From positions 1,041,080-1,105,079 of the forward strand of contig NZ_JACHZR010000002.1 in the NCBI RefSeq assembly GCF_014193695.1: DNA of 64,000 nt, given 5' to 3'. The DNA is from Rhizobium sp. BK316 (lineage in GTDB: Bacteria > Pseudomonadota > Alphaproteobacteria > Rhizobiales > Rhizobiaceae). Made by a program: the position numbers and the translations under genes. The notes under the pieces are model-generated. The model was not told the origin of the DNA and made no database searches. It saw nothing but the letters and a program-made list of their open reading frames with translations. Of the stretch, positions 17,420 through 26,362 are shown in pieces; position 1 is the stretch's first letter; each line of letters opens with the position of its first letter.

Positions 17420-19759
17420 TCACTGCGCGCTCGCGACCTTCTGCGCCTCGAGTGGTGCAGCATCCTTCAGCTTTTCGCCGATGCCCTTGAGAATGTCGGT
17501 CGATTGCACCGAGAGCATGCGCGGGCGGACGAGGGTCGGCGCGCCATCCTTCGGCTTGTTGGCCTGCGCCTTGGCGATATCCTGTTCGGATGGCAGCGGG
17601 TTTTCGATGCCGGGAATGGGGCGCAGCGTCACTCCCTGATGGGCATAATCCATCGCGCGTTTGAAGGTCATGGCGGGCAACGAGCCGCCGGTCATGTTGT
17701 TGGTCGACGTATAGTCGTCGTTGCCGAACCAGACGGCGCAGGTGTAGTTGCCGGTAAAGCCCACGAACCAGGCGTCGCGATAGGCCTGTGTCGTGCCCGT
17801 CTTGCCGGCGGTGACGACGCCGTTGTCGAGGGCCGCCTTGCGCGCCGTACCCACATAAGGCACCCGCGACAGCATCTGGTTCATGTAGCTGTCGGCCTGT
17901 TCGGAAAGCACGCGCTTGGCGGGCGGTTCGTCACGGTCGAAGTCGTAGAGAATGTCGCCACCGTAATCGAGGATCTGCGTGATGCCATGGCGACGCGACT
18001 GGTAGCCGCCGGCCGGGAAAACCGCATAGGCGGTCGCCTGATCGAGCACAGTCACTTCCGAAGTGCCGATGGGGATTGTTACGTCGTCGCGGATCGGCGT
18101 TTCCACACCCATGGCCTTGGCCATGGCGCGGATCGGCTGAATGCCGAGCTTTTCCTTGGCAAGGCGCACCGGAATGGTATTGATCGATTGAGCAACGGCG
18201 GTTTCCAGCGTGATGCGGCCGGCATAGCGGTTTGCGTAATTGTGCGGGCTCCAGTTGCCCCAGGAGATCGGCGCGTCGATGATCGTCGTCTTCGGCGTCA
18301 TCCCGCTCTCCATGGCCACTGAATAGGTATAGACTTTGAAGGATGAGCCCGGCTGGCGCAGCGCCCTAGTGGCGCGATTGAACTGGCTCTCGCCATAGTC
18401 GCGCCCGCCGACCATGGCGCGCACGGCACCGCCATTCTCGATCATCACCATCGCGCCCTGCTTGGCGTGATAGGCCTCGCCATATTCGCGCAGCGACGTC
18501 TCGATGGAATCGTCTGCCGCCTGCTGGATGCCCATGTCGATCGTGGTGCGCACGATCAGCGAGCGCTGGTGGAAGCGCGGCGACAGGCGCTGCACCTCGT
18601 CGAAGGCCCAGTCGAGGAAGAAGTCAGGCGATTCCACCTCGTTGCGGTCGACGACGGTTGCGGGATTGCGCCGCGCGGCGATCACCTGTCCCTCGGTCAT
18701 CAGCCCGCTCTGGACGAGGTTGGTCAGCACCTCGTTGGCGCGGGCACGTGCCGCCGGCAGGTTCACATGCGGGGCATATTTTGCCGGTGCCTTGAAGAGG
18801 CCGGCGAGCATGGCGGATTCGGCCAGATTCACGTCGGTGATGTTCTTGCCGAAATAGAATTGCGCCGCAGCCGCGGCTCCGAATGTGCCGCCGCCCATAT
18901 AGGCGCGGTCCAGATAGGTGGCGAGGATCTCTTTCTTGGAAAGGTTCGCTTCCAGCCAGAAGGCGAGGAACGCTTCGGTGATCTTGCGGTCGATCGACCG
19001 CTCGTTGGAAAGGAACAGGTTCTTGGCGAGCTGCTGCGTCAGGGTCGAACCGCCCTGGACGACTTCGCCGGCCTGGGCATTGGTGACCATGGCGCGGAAG
19101 AGGCCGACGACGTCGATGCCGAAATGGTCGAAGAAGCGCCGGTCTTCGGTCGCGAGGACGGATTTGATCAGCGAATCCGGCAGCTCGTCGATCGGCACGG
19201 AATTCTGATGGATCACGCCGCGATGGCCGATGACATTGCCATAGCGGTCGAGGAAGGTGACGGCGAAATCACCGCGGTTGCGCCAGTCTTCCTTGGTAGC
19301 CTCGAAAGCCGGTTGAGCGAGCGCCAGCATCAGCACCATGCCGACGGCGCCAAGTGTCAGCCCTTCGCCGGCAAGTTCGAAGACCATGCGCTTCCAGCCG
19401 CGAACACGGAAGCGGCGGAAGAAGATGGTGGTGTCTTCCCAGATTTCAGCGGCGCGGAAGCCGGCGTTCCAGATGGTCGAGTCGATCCATGAATCGATGC
19501 GCAGCAACAGATGCCGGTTTTTCGACGGCTGCTTCTTGCCTTGCCCGTTTTCGGGCTCATCTGGCGCATTATTTGGCCCATTATGTGGGTTGTCCGGATC
19601 CTGCACGTCCTGTATTCCCGCCTGATCGCGCTCGGCGGCCGTCAAAACCCGGACGCCGGAGCGGGGCCTGAAAGGGGCCGCAACTCTCCGGATAGCCGGA
19701 GCATGTTGAATAATTGGTTGATTTTGCGCACAAGAACAAGAGAGTTGAACGGTCGTCAC
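17420..19759 (-). CDS. Class A penicillin-binding protein (transglycosylase/transpeptidase)
   Basis: It polymerises glycan strands and cross-links peptidoglycan in the periplasm. The 779-residue chain has a long cytoplasmic N-tail rich in N, P and D (residues 50-80), one membrane helix (about 131-152), a GT51 domain with Glu205 in [12 protein letters not shown] and [15 protein letters not shown], and a transpeptidase domain with Ser472 in GSSFK, the SIN triad and KTGTT. The annotated start is GTG 19759; no other in-frame ATG gives a complete protein, so the true N-terminus is uncertain. It is divergent from ycgN. Confidence 0.92.
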   Translation of the reverse strand: MTTVQLSCSCAQNQPIIQHAPAIRRVAAPFRPRSGVRVLTAAERDQAGIQDVQDPDNPHNGPNNAPDEPENGQGKKQPSKNRHLLLRIDSWIDSTIWNAGFRAAEIWEDTTIFFRRFRVRGWKRMVFELAGEGLTLGAVGMVLMLALAQPAFEATKEDWRNRGDFAVTFLDRYGNVIGHRGVIHQNSVPIDELPDSLIKSVLATEDRRFFDHFGIDVVGLFRAMVTNAQAGEVVQGGSTLTQQLAKNLFLSNERSIDRKITEAFLAFWLEANLSKKEILATYLDRAYMGGGTFGAAAAAQFYFGKNITDVNLAESAMLAGLFKAPAKYAPHVNLPAARARANEVLTNLVQSGLMTEGQVIAARRNPATVVDRNEVESPDFFLDWAFDEVQRLSPRFHQRSLIVRTTIDMGIQQAADDSIETSLREYGEAYHAKQGAMVMIENGGAVRAMVGGRDYGESQFNRATRALRQPGSSFKVYTYSVAMESGMTPKTTIIDAPISWGNWSPHNYANRYAGRITLETAVAQSINTIPVRLAKEKLGIQPIRAMAKAMGVETPIRDDVTIPIGTSEVTVLDQATAYAVFPAGGYQSRRHGITQILDYGGDILYDFDRDEPPAKRVLSEQADSYMNQMLSRVPYVGTARKAALDNGVVTAGKTGTTQAYRDAWFVGFTGNYTCAVWFGNDDYTSTNNMTGGSLPAMTFKRAMDYAHQGVTLRPIPGIENPLPSEQDIAKAQANKPKDGAPTLVRPRMLSVQSTDILKGIGEKLKDAAPLEAQKVASAQ

Positions 19760-19794
19760 GCGAATTTGCGGGCGGCTGTTGCAAGAAACGAACG

Positions 19795-20280
19795 ATGAAC
19801 GATCTGCCCTTCTGGAAGCGCAAGACGCTTGCCGAAATGAATGAAGAGGAGTGGGAAAGCCTCTGCGACGGCTGCGGCCTCTGTTGCCTCAACAAGATCG
19901 AGGAATGGGATAGCGGCGACGTCTATTTCACCTCGATCCGCTGCAAGCTGCTCGACAGCGAGAGCTGTCGCTGCTCCAGCTATCCGAACCGCTGGGATTT
20001 CGTGCCCGATTGCATTCAGCTCACCAAGGAGAACGTTTCCGAGATCGAATGGCTGCCGCCCACCTGCGGCTATCGCCTCGTCAACGAGGGGCGCGATCTC
20101 TACTGGTGGCACCCACTCGTCTCGGGGGATCCGGAAACCGTCCACGCTGCCGGCATCTCGGCTCGCGGCCGCACCGTCAGCGAAAACGATGTCGATATCG
20201 ACGATTTCGAGGACTATGTCGTCGACTGGCCGCTGACGGTCGGTGACGACTCCGAAAAAGCCGAGGAAAAGGCTAGCTGA
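19795..20280 (+). CDS. YcgN-family cysteine cluster protein
   Basis: This 161-residue cytosolic protein belongs to the YcgN/UPF0260 family (CxxCxxCC-type zinc or iron-binding cluster). Clusters CDGCGLCC (about residues 23-30) and [17 protein letters not shown] (about 50-66) are clear, followed by VPDCIQL and [15 protein letters not shown] blocks. Its function is unknown. ATG 19795 ([15 protein letters not shown]) is chosen because family members start there; the ribosome site is weak. It is divergent from the penicillin-binding protein, and the start regions are only 35 bases apart. Confidence 0.9.
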   Translation: MNDLPFWKRKTLAEMNEEEWESLCDGCGLCCLNKIEEWDSGDVYFTSIRCKLLDSESCRCSSYPNRWDFVPDCIQLTKENVSEIEWLPPTCGYRLVNEGRDLYWWHPLVSGDPETVHAAGISARGRTVSENDVDIDDFEDYVVDWPLTVGDDSEKAEEKAS

Positions 20281-20283
20281 TCG

Positions 20284-21792
20284 TCACTGCCAGGTGTTGT
20301 GAGGGATCTGGAAGAGATGCCGGATGCGTGTCGTCAGTGTGGTTGGATGGCTGGCTTCGGCCGACACGCCTGCGCTGAAATGATGCTTCTCGGATTCGAT
20401 CCGGCGAGACAGCAGCAGACCCAGCTCTTCGGCAAGTGCTGGCCGCTCCTGCATGATCGCGGCGAGGTGGTCCTTGGCGATCTCGTAGACCACGACCGAT
20501 GTGAGCGCGCGGATATTGGCCGGCTCCAGCGCGCCCATCAGCACGCCGCGTTCCCCGAACAGGTCGCCCGGCGCAATTCTGGCAAGCTCGATGATCTCGC
20601 TGCCCTCGTGCCGCTCGACGATGGCAACGCCGCGCCGCACGATCATCAGGGAAGTCAGCGACGTATCCTGCGTCGCAATCAGGGCGTCCTTGCGGAAGTT
20701 CAGCCGCTTCATGTCAGCGGCGAGCGACTCCTTCTCGTCTTCCGTCAGCGTCGAGAAAAGCGGGATGGCATTGAGCAGGCGCCAGGCCGAGTTCGGATGT
20801 TTTCCGGCTTCTTCCTGCGGATCGGCAACGGGAATTGCCGGCGAACCCGCGGGTGCGGCAAGCTGCAGGCCTGCCGCCTTGGTATGGCGATAGACAAGAT
20901 CGTAAACCTCGTTCCTGGCAGCGGTCGCCTCACCCAGTCCGGAGACGCGGAAGGAGAGTTCGAATTCGATAGCGTTGCCGTCCAGCCCCGTGATGCTGAC
21001 GACGGGGGCTGGGGATTTCAGGATGGCGTTGCTGCTGAGCAGCACCGTGCGCATCGTCTCTTCGATGGTCGCCGGCGGGCTTGAGGGCACGACCCGGATC
21101 TTCAGCGAGACGCCATGGGCTTCTTCAGGACTCGTCAGATTCGTCAGCCGCGCCTTGGCAAGAGCGCTGTTGGGCACGATGACGAGGTCGTTCGTGCCGT
21201 TCAAAAGGTGGGTGGAGCGCCAGTTCGTCTCCACCACGCGGCCCTGCACGCCGTCATCGAGGACGATCCAGTCGCCGACGCTGTAATGCCGGCCGAGATT
21301 GAGCGCGATGCCCGAGAAGACGTCGTTCAGCGTGCTCTGCAGCGCAAGGCCGAGCACGATGGCGAAGACGCCCGAGGTGGCGATCAGCGTGGCAACGGGC
21401 GCGCCGAAGACATAGGCGACGACTGAAAGTGCTGCGCCGACATAGATGATGGCGACAATAAGGTCCTGCAGCAGACGCGCCTCGCGCGGCTTGCGCTCGA
21501 AGATCAGGAAGAGCCGCACCGAGCTTGTCAGCACCATCGCCCCGCCGATCCACCAGACCGCCTTGGCGACCCCGACGAAAATGCGCCGGAAAAGATCCGT
21601 CGCTTGGCCCATGTCTGACGTGTAGGGCGCAATCTCGTTCTCAACGAGCAGCAGCGTCAGCAGTGCAAAGAAGACGAAATTGGCGATCAGCCGGAAGGTC
21701 GGGTTTCGTCCGAAGATGAACCGTGCCACGGCGCTGAGCAGAACGAGAGCGATAAACTGATACAGCGGATCTTCCAGCATGGTCCATGACAT
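20284..21792 (-). CDS. MscS-type mechanosensitive channel fused to a cyclic-nucleotide-binding-like domain
   Basis: The product is about 502 residues from MSWTMLEDPL; starts at 21801 and 21780 are possible. Four or five membrane helices lead into the MscS pore helix (TLIATSGVFAIVLGLALQSTLNDVFSGIAL) and the beta domain with GDWIVLDDGVQGRVVETNWRST. After a linker, a CAP/cNMP-like domain (about 350-470) contains GDLFGERGVLMG. The arginine that normally contacts the cyclic nucleotide phosphate (ER-S-A in CAP) appears replaced (EPANIRA), so ligand gating is doubtful. The family is known as bacterial cyclic-nucleotide-gated MscS channels. Confidence 0.88.
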   Translation of the reverse strand: MSWTMLEDPLYQFIALVLLSAVARFIFGRNPTFRLIANFVFFALLTLLLVENEIAPYTSDMGQATDLFRRIFVGVAKAVWWIGGAMVLTSSVRLFLIFERKPREARLLQDLIVAIIYVGAALSVVAYVFGAPVATLIATSGVFAIVLGLALQSTLNDVFSGIALNLGRHYSVGDWIVLDDGVQGRVVETNWRSTHLLNGTNDLVIVPNSALAKARLTNLTSPEEAHGVSLKIRVVPSSPPATIEETMRTVLLSSNAILKSPAPVVSITGLDGNAIEFELSFRVSGLGEATAARNEVYDLVYRHTKAAGLQLAAPAGSPAIPVADPQEEAGKHPNSAWRLLNAIPLFSTLTEDEKESLAADMKRLNFRKDALIATQDTSLTSLMIVRRGVAIVERHEGSEIIELARIAPGDLFGERGVLMGALEPANIRALTSVVVYEIAKDHLAAIMQERPALAEELGLLLSRRIESEKHHFSAGVSAEASHPTTLTTRIRHLFQIPHNTWQ

Positions 21793-21928
21793 GCATTGCA
21801 TCCTGGTTGGGGCATTCGACCCTATATCACGGATGAAGAAGTTCTGTCCTCTGACACGAATGGATAGGGTATCGCCACCGCTAACGTCGGCCGGCCGCAA
21901 CCGCTGCTGCGACCGGCCGACGTGGCGG

Positions 21929-23080
21929 CTATTTCGCGGCGTATGCCTCGAGTGCCTGGATGAGCTTCAGGCCTGCTTCGGCGCGTGCGGTATTCGGATA
22001 GTTCCGATTTGCCAGCATCGTCAGCCCGATATGCGCCTTCGGCACCAGCACGACATAAGCGCCGAAGCCGTTCGTCGATCCGGTCTTGTTCATCAGCACT
22101 GATGTCTGCGGCGCAAGCGGCTTCGCCCGCTGTTTGACCGGCTGGCTTTCCAAACTCATCTTGGCCGAGTTGCCGTCGACAAGCCGCTTGAGCGCGACCG
22201 GCCAGGCATATTGCTCCCAGACCATGTCCTGCGTGTAATAGGCCGTATCGAAATAGCCCGTATGTGTCTTCTCGATCGCCGCCTTGAACTCGGGCGCCAG
22301 AGCATCCGGCTTCAAATTCAGCGCGAGCAGATGGACCATGTCGCGAGCCGTGGATTTGACGCCGTAAGCCTCGTCATCGAGGACGCCTGGGCCGACGCGG
22401 ACGGGACGATTGTCCTTGGCATAACCGAAGGCGTAGCGGTCCATGGCCTCAGGCGGAACCGAGATGAAGGTGCTCTTGAGGCCGAGGGCGGGAAACAGCT
22501 GGCCTTCGGCCGCCTGCCTGTAGCTCCCGCCGAAACGCTCTCCGGCGATGCGCCCGAGAAGGCCGATGCTGACATTGGAATAGGAGCGCATGGTGCCTGC
22601 CTTGTAGGCCGGCTTCCAGGCCTTCAGATAGGTCATCAACTCGGCATCATCAGTTACACTGTTCGGCACCTGCAGCGGCAGGCCGCCCGAGGTGTGGGTA
22701 GCGAGGTTGACGAGCGTGACCCGGTCGAAGGCGCTCCCCTTGAGCTCCGGCAGATAGGTCGAGACGGGTTGTTCCATCGACAACAGGCCGCGCTGTTCTC
22801 CAAGTGCTGCGAGCGTGACATTAAAAATTTTGCTGACGGAGCCAAGCTCGAAGATCGTGTCGCTGGTGACGGGTGCCTTCGTCTCGCGCGAAGCTTCACC
22901 GTGAGTGTAGTAGAATTCGGAGCTGTTGATCGAAACGCCGACGGCGAGCCCCGGAATATCGTAGGCCTTGATCACCGGCTGAAAAATGCGGTTTGCGATC
23001 TCCTGGAACGCCTTGTCCGTCATGTCGGCTGCATGAAGCGGGCTCGCCGACAAAACGAGGGCGATAAGGCAGTGTTTCAT
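21929..23080 (-). CDS. ampC: Class C (AmpC-type) beta-lactamase or related serine hydrolase
   Basis: The 383-residue product starts at MKHCLIALVLSASPLHA, a signal peptide, so it is periplasmic. The nucleophile motif SVSK (in ELGSVSKIF), the YSN motif and KTG (NKTGSTNGFGAY) are all present and correctly spaced for class C enzymes. The remaining sequence (THTSGGLPLQVP, NIGLLG-like SIGLLGRIAG, MLANRNYPNTARA) fits AmpC closely. An upstream ATG at 23128 would spoil the signal peptide. No adjacent ampR is present; the TetR gene upstream belongs to the divergent SDR pair. Confidence 0.88.
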   Translation of the reverse strand: MKHCLIALVLSASPLHAADMTDKAFQEIANRIFQPVIKAYDIPGLAVGVSINSSEFYYTHGEASRETKAPVTSDTIFELGSVSKIFNVTLAALGEQRGLLSMEQPVSTYLPELKGSAFDRVTLVNLATHTSGGLPLQVPNSVTDDAELMTYLKAWKPAYKAGTMRSYSNVSIGLLGRIAGERFGGSYRQAAEGQLFPALGLKSTFISVPPEAMDRYAFGYAKDNRPVRVGPGVLDDEAYGVKSTARDMVHLLALNLKPDALAPEFKAAIEKTHTGYFDTAYYTQDMVWEQYAWPVALKRLVDGNSAKMSLESQPVKQRAKPLAPQTSVLMNKTGSTNGFGAYVVLVPKAHIGLTMLANRNYPNTARAEAGLKLIQALEAYAAK

Positions 23081-23183
23081 ATTCACGAGCGTTTCCTTCA
23101 CGTGCGCCCGGCGACATGGCCGGTACATGGTCGATAGCCCGCCTCTTTGCCCCTCCGCAAACGATAAGAACTCGCAGGAGACC

Positions 23184-23753
23184 CTAGATTAATTTGGGCT
23201 CGAGGGCGGCAAGAAAGAGCCGCAGTTCCCGCTCCACGTAGTCGGCGACTGCGCCCTCGGAGGAAAAGCCCCACCAGAGAAGCGATCCCTGCCATTGCGA
23301 CAGCATCAGCCGGGCAATGGTCTGCGCTTGTCTCTGTCCCTCGAAACGCTCGGCAAGCGCTGCCGTCAGCGCCGCGCCCCAGGCAGCGCCCCGGGCGCGC
23401 AACATCGAATCGCGGAAATCCTCGCGCAGCAGGAGCAGGCCTTCCGCGTAGGAGGCGGGGTTGTCGCCATAGTCTCGGGAAAGGCCGGTCAGCAAGGCGA
23501 TCGCCCCATCTGCCGTCTTCGGCATGGCTTCGGCGAGCCGCGCCGTTTCCGCATCCAGCCTGTCCCAGGCATGGAGCAGGGCGGCGCGCAGCATGCCGGC
23601 CTTGGTGGCAAAACGCTGCACCAGTGTCGAGCCCGAGAGGCCGCTCGCCTTCGAGACTGCTGCAAAGGTCGCTGCATCCGGCCCCTTGGATTGGATCACA
23701 TCGAGAACCATCGATAGCAGCCGTTCATCGGAAAGCGTGCGCGGACGCGGCAT
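23184..23753 (-). CDS. TetR-family repressor, divergent from an SDR
   Basis: The 189-residue product starts at MPRPRTLSDERLLSM. The N-terminal helix-turn-helix (about 23-45) reads AVSKASGLSGSTLVQRFATKAGML, and the rest is an all-helical ligand domain. An upstream start at 23807 would overlap the operator and is unlikely. The gene is divergent from the SDR at 23855, with a palindrome between them, so it probably represses itself and that SDR. The inducer is unknown. Confidence 0.88.
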   Translation of the reverse strand: MPRPRTLSDERLLSMVLDVIQSKGPDAATFAAVSKASGLSGSTLVQRFATKAGMLRAALLHAWDRLDAETARLAEAMPKTADGAIALLTGLSRDYGDNPASYAEGLLLLREDFRDSMLRARGAAWGAALTAALAERFEGQRQAQTIARLMLSQWQGSLLWWGFSSEGAVADYVERELRLFLAALEPKLI

Positions 23754-23784
23754 GAAATTTCCTCTTGCGTTCAACAGATTTATG

Positions 23785-23798
23785 AACGAACATTCGTT
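23785..23798. promoter_or_regulatory. Probable TetR operator
   Basis: AACGAA (23785-23790) and TTCGTT (23793-23798) form a perfect inverted repeat around CA. It lies between the start codons of the divergent TetR and SDR genes, where a shared operator is expected. Confidence 0.65.
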
Positions 23799-23854
23799 TA
23801 TATACAAGGGGGCCGGCTAGGCCGCCGATTGTTTCTAGCGGGGAGGAGAGCGAA

Positions 23855-24769
23855 ATGACAGCGGACTTGAAGGGAAAGGTTGCACTTGTCGCTGGCGGAA
23901 CGCGCGGCGCCGGTCGCGGCATCGCGGTGGAGCTGGGCGCGGCAGGCGCGACTGTCTATGTGACCGGCCGCACGACCCGCGCGCAGCAATCCGAATATGG
24001 CCGGCCGGAAACCATCGAGGAAACAGCCGAACTGGTGAGTGCGGCTGGCGGTCGCGGCATCGCCATGCAGGTGGATCATCTGGTCCCGGGTGAGGTGGAA
24101 GCTCTGGTTGCCCGCATTCGTGCGGAGCAGGGCAGGCTGGATATTCTCGTCAACGACATCTGGGGCGGCGAGCATCTGACGGAGTGGGACAAACCGGTCT
24201 GGGAGCACTCCCTCGACAAGGGTCTTCGCATGCTGCGGCTTGCGATCGACACGCATTTCATCACCGCCCATTACGCGCTGGCGCTGATGATCGAGCGGCC
24301 CGGCGGCCTGCTGGTGGAGATGACCGACGGTACGGCGGATTACAACGCCACCCATTACCGGCTTTGCCCCTACTACGATCTCGTCAAGACGGGCACGAAC
24401 CGTATGGCCTGGGCGCATGCCAGGGACCTCGCGCCGCACGGCGCGACCGCGGTTTCGCTTTCGCCCGGCTGGATGCGCTCGGAAATGATGCTGGAGATCT
24501 ATGGCGTGAAGGAAGAAAATTGGCGGGATGGCACAAAGGTCCAGCCGCATTTTGTTATCTCGGAAACGCCGCGTTTCACCGGCCGGGCAGTCGCCGCACT
24601 CGCTGCCGATCCCGACCGCAGCAGATGGAACGGCCAGTCGCTGTCGAGCTTCCAATTGGCCGAGGCTTACGGCTTCACCGATCTCGACGGCACGCGGCCG
24701 GATTGCTGGCGTTATCTTGCCGAGGTGCAGGAGCCCGGCAAACCGGCTGATGACACCGGCTATCGCTGA
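23855..24769 (+). CDS. Short-chain dehydrogenase/reductase, TetR-controlled
   Basis: This 304-residue protein has the nucleotide-binding motif AGGTRGAGRG (about residues 14-23), an unusual DILVNDIWGG block, and YYDLVKTGTNRMAWA containing the catalytic Tyr/Lys region. The serine normally found before it is replaced by TDGTADYN, so the active site may differ. It resembles SDRs annotated as 3-oxoacyl-ACP-reductase-like oxidoreductases; the substrate is unknown. GGAGGAGAG precedes the ATG. The divergent TetR gene and its operator probably control it. Confidence 0.88.
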   Translation: MTADLKGKVALVAGGTRGAGRGIAVELGAAGATVYVTGRTTRAQQSEYGRPETIEETAELVSAAGGRGIAMQVDHLVPGEVEALVARIRAEQGRLDILVNDIWGGEHLTEWDKPVWEHSLDKGLRMLRLAIDTHFITAHYALALMIERPGGLLVEMTDGTADYNATHYRLCPYYDLVKTGTNRMAWAHARDLAPHGATAVSLSPGWMRSEMMLEIYGVKEENWRDGTKVQPHFVISETPRFTGRAVAALAADPDRSRWNGQSLSSFQLAEAYGFTDLDGTRPDCWRYLAEVQEPGKPADDTGYR

Positions 24770-24775
24770 CGGGAT

Positions 24776-25071
24776 CTAGAGCCTTTCCTGGTTAGCTTGA
24801 AGCATTCTGCCGGAGCAGGTTTGTGTCAGGGCAAAGGCGATTGGCGACGGGCATACCCCAGGTACGTCCGAGCCGATCGCCTTTGATCCTGGCGCAAAGA
24901 TGCCCGGCCCCCGCTGGTTTGCTAGCAAACCAGCGGGGTTGGCTGAAACGGGCCGTCTGATCGACCGGCCGGCTTGGCCGTAGATCTGGGCTACGACGCG
25001 CGCCGGCCGGTCGACCATCCGACTCCGTTTGAGCCAACAGAATGCTGCAAGCTAACCAGGAAAGGCTCTAG
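24776..25071. repeat. 296-bp multi-hairpin palindromic element
   Basis: The ends (24776-24809 and 25038-25071) are a 34-bp inverted repeat with one mismatch, starting CTAGAGCC and ending GGCTCTAG. Inside are three more hairpins: CAAAGGCGAT/ATCGCCTTTG (24832-24841, 24876-24885), a 30-bp perfect palindrome at 24909-24938 centred on GCTAGC, and TCGACCGGCCGGC with its complement (24961-24973, 25002-25014). It codes for nothing. It resembles rhizobial intergenic mosaic elements or a MITE. Its last bases supply the TAG stop of the small gene at 25068. Confidence 0.8.
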
Positions 25072-25247
25072 CGCGTCACCGCGCCACCGCCCGAGGGGTT
25101 GATGAGCGGAATAGGCTGTTTGCCGTCGCTGCCGGCGTCCGGCTTGAGGATCGGCGGTTTGCCGGACTCTTTCCCGTGTGAATCTTGGTTGCCGGTGTCG
25201 GCGGGCGGACCTGCTTCCGGTTTTATGAAACGTTGCGGGTTGGCCAT
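25068..25247 (-). CDS. Small proline/glycine-rich hydrophilic protein (59 aa)
   Basis: It starts MANPQRFIKPEAGPPADTGN after a good AGGAAG site and ends in GGGAVTR, with the TAG stop inside the end of the palindromic element. The sequence is disordered and rich in P, G, D and K, with no cysteine or tryptophan. It follows the 67-residue gene by only eight bases, so the two form an operon. Similar hydrophilic small proteins in Rhizobium are uncharacterised; a stress-protectant role would be a guess. Confidence 0.7.
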   Translation of the reverse strand: MANPQRFIKPEAGPPADTGNQDSHGKESGKPPILKPDAGSDGKQPIPLINPSGGGAVTR

Positions 25248-25255
25248 GGGTCTTC

Positions 25256-25459
25256 CTAATCATCTTCCTTGGTCTTCATGGCGTCGGAAACCTTCTTCAC
25301 ATTGGGATGGTTGAGGTTTTCGCCGTGGGCATCGCGGGCCTTTTCCGGATCATCCTTCGCATGCAGATAGCCTGCTGGCTTCGTGCCCTGCGGCCCTTCC
25401 CAGCGCGGCGACTGATCTGTGGTGCCGGGCGCACCATCCTTGGGACTGTTCAGTGCCAT
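25256..25459 (-). CDS. Small hydrophilic protein (67 aa)
   Basis: The sequence MALNSPKDGAPGTTDQSPRW leads into a charged, probably disordered chain (HAKDDPEKARDAHGENLNHP) ending in KTKEDD. GGAGAAAT lies upstream of the ATG. It is the first gene of a two-gene operon with the 59-residue protein. No family or function is recognised. Confidence 0.7.
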   Translation of the reverse strand: MALNSPKDGAPGTTDQSPRWEGPQGTKPAGYLHAKDDPEKARDAHGENLNHPNVKKVSDAMKTKEDD

Positions 25460-25552
25460 GATATTTCTCCTTTACTGTCGCAGAGAACAACAGGGCAGGA
25501 CCGGCATTGTTCCCTGTGCGAATCTGCTAGTTTCGCCGAAAAGGGAGCTCGC

Positions 25553-26362
25553 ATGGCTTTGCGGATCATTTCACTGAATGTCTGGGGCGGCAGCATTCAC
25601 GCACCGCTGATCGATTATCTTGCGGGCGCGGAGGCCGATATCTTCTGCCTGCAGGAGGTGGTGCGATCGGCTGCGGGTGCGCCTGACTGGCTGGAATATC
25701 GCGACGGCAACACTGTGCTGCCGCAACGCGCCCATCTTTACGACGAAATCGCCGCCATTCTGCCTGACCATGACGGCTTCTTCTGCCCCTTTGCGCGGGG
25801 CGATCTCTTTGACGGCGAGACGGTCTTCACGACCGAATTCGGTATCGCCACCTTCGTGCGTAAATCATATCCTGTCATCGGCCAGGCGGCGGATTTTATC
25901 CATGGCCGTTTTTCGGCCGATGACTGGGGCGAGCATCCGCGATCCCGCAATGCCCATTGCATCCGCCTGTTCGACTACTCCGGCGGCTTTTCCGTCACCA
26001 TCGCCCAGCTTCACGGCCTGCGCGATCCCGCCGGCAAGGGCGACATTCCGGCCCGCCATGCCCAGGCCGACGCACTGGTCGAACTCATCGAACGCGTCTG
26101 GCCCGGTGATGAACGCCTCGTCGTCTGTGGTGATTTCAATGTGCTGCCTGACAGCGTCACCTTCGAGAAGCTTGGCCGCCTCGGCCTCAACGATCTCGTC
26201 ACCGGCAGAGGCTTTACCGATACCCGCACCTCGCTCTATCCGAAGGAGGGGCGCTTTGCCGATTATATGCTGGTGACGCCGGAGGTCGTGGTGGAGCGCT
26301 TTGAAATTGTCGAACAGCCCGAGGTTTCCGATCATCGGGCGCTTTTACTTGAAGTTGCCTAG
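25553..26362 (+). CDS. Endonuclease/exonuclease/phosphatase-family protein
   Basis: The 269-residue protein has the family marks: SLNVWGG at the N-terminus, the metal-binding glutamate in CLQEVVR, an internal QLHGL block, CGDFNVLPDS, and the final catalytic SDHRALL. The fold cuts phosphodiester or phosphate ester bonds; the substrate (DNA, lipid or other) cannot be read. ATG 25553 follows AAGGGAGCT. It has no signal peptide. Its end overlaps the convergent otnC end by four bases. Confidence 0.9.
   Translation: MALRIISLNVWGGSIHAPLIDYLAGAEADIFCLQEVVRSAAGAPDWLEYRDGNTVLPQRAHLYDEIAAILPDHDGFFCPFARGDLFDGETVFTTEFGIATFVRKSYPVIGQAADFIHGRFSADDWGEHPRSRNAHCIRLFDYSGGFSVTIAQLHGLRDPAGKGDIPARHAQADALVELIERVWPGDERLVVCGDFNVLPDSVTFEKLGRLGLNDLVTGRGFTDTRTSLYPKEGRFADYMLVTPEVVVERFEIVEQPEVSDHRALLLEVA

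Noticed and set aside
17015..18322. 435-codon plus-strand reading frame opposite the penicillin-binding protein gene
   Set aside because: Histidine/arginine/glycine-rich antisense shadow of a GC-rich gene; no ribosome site or family pattern.
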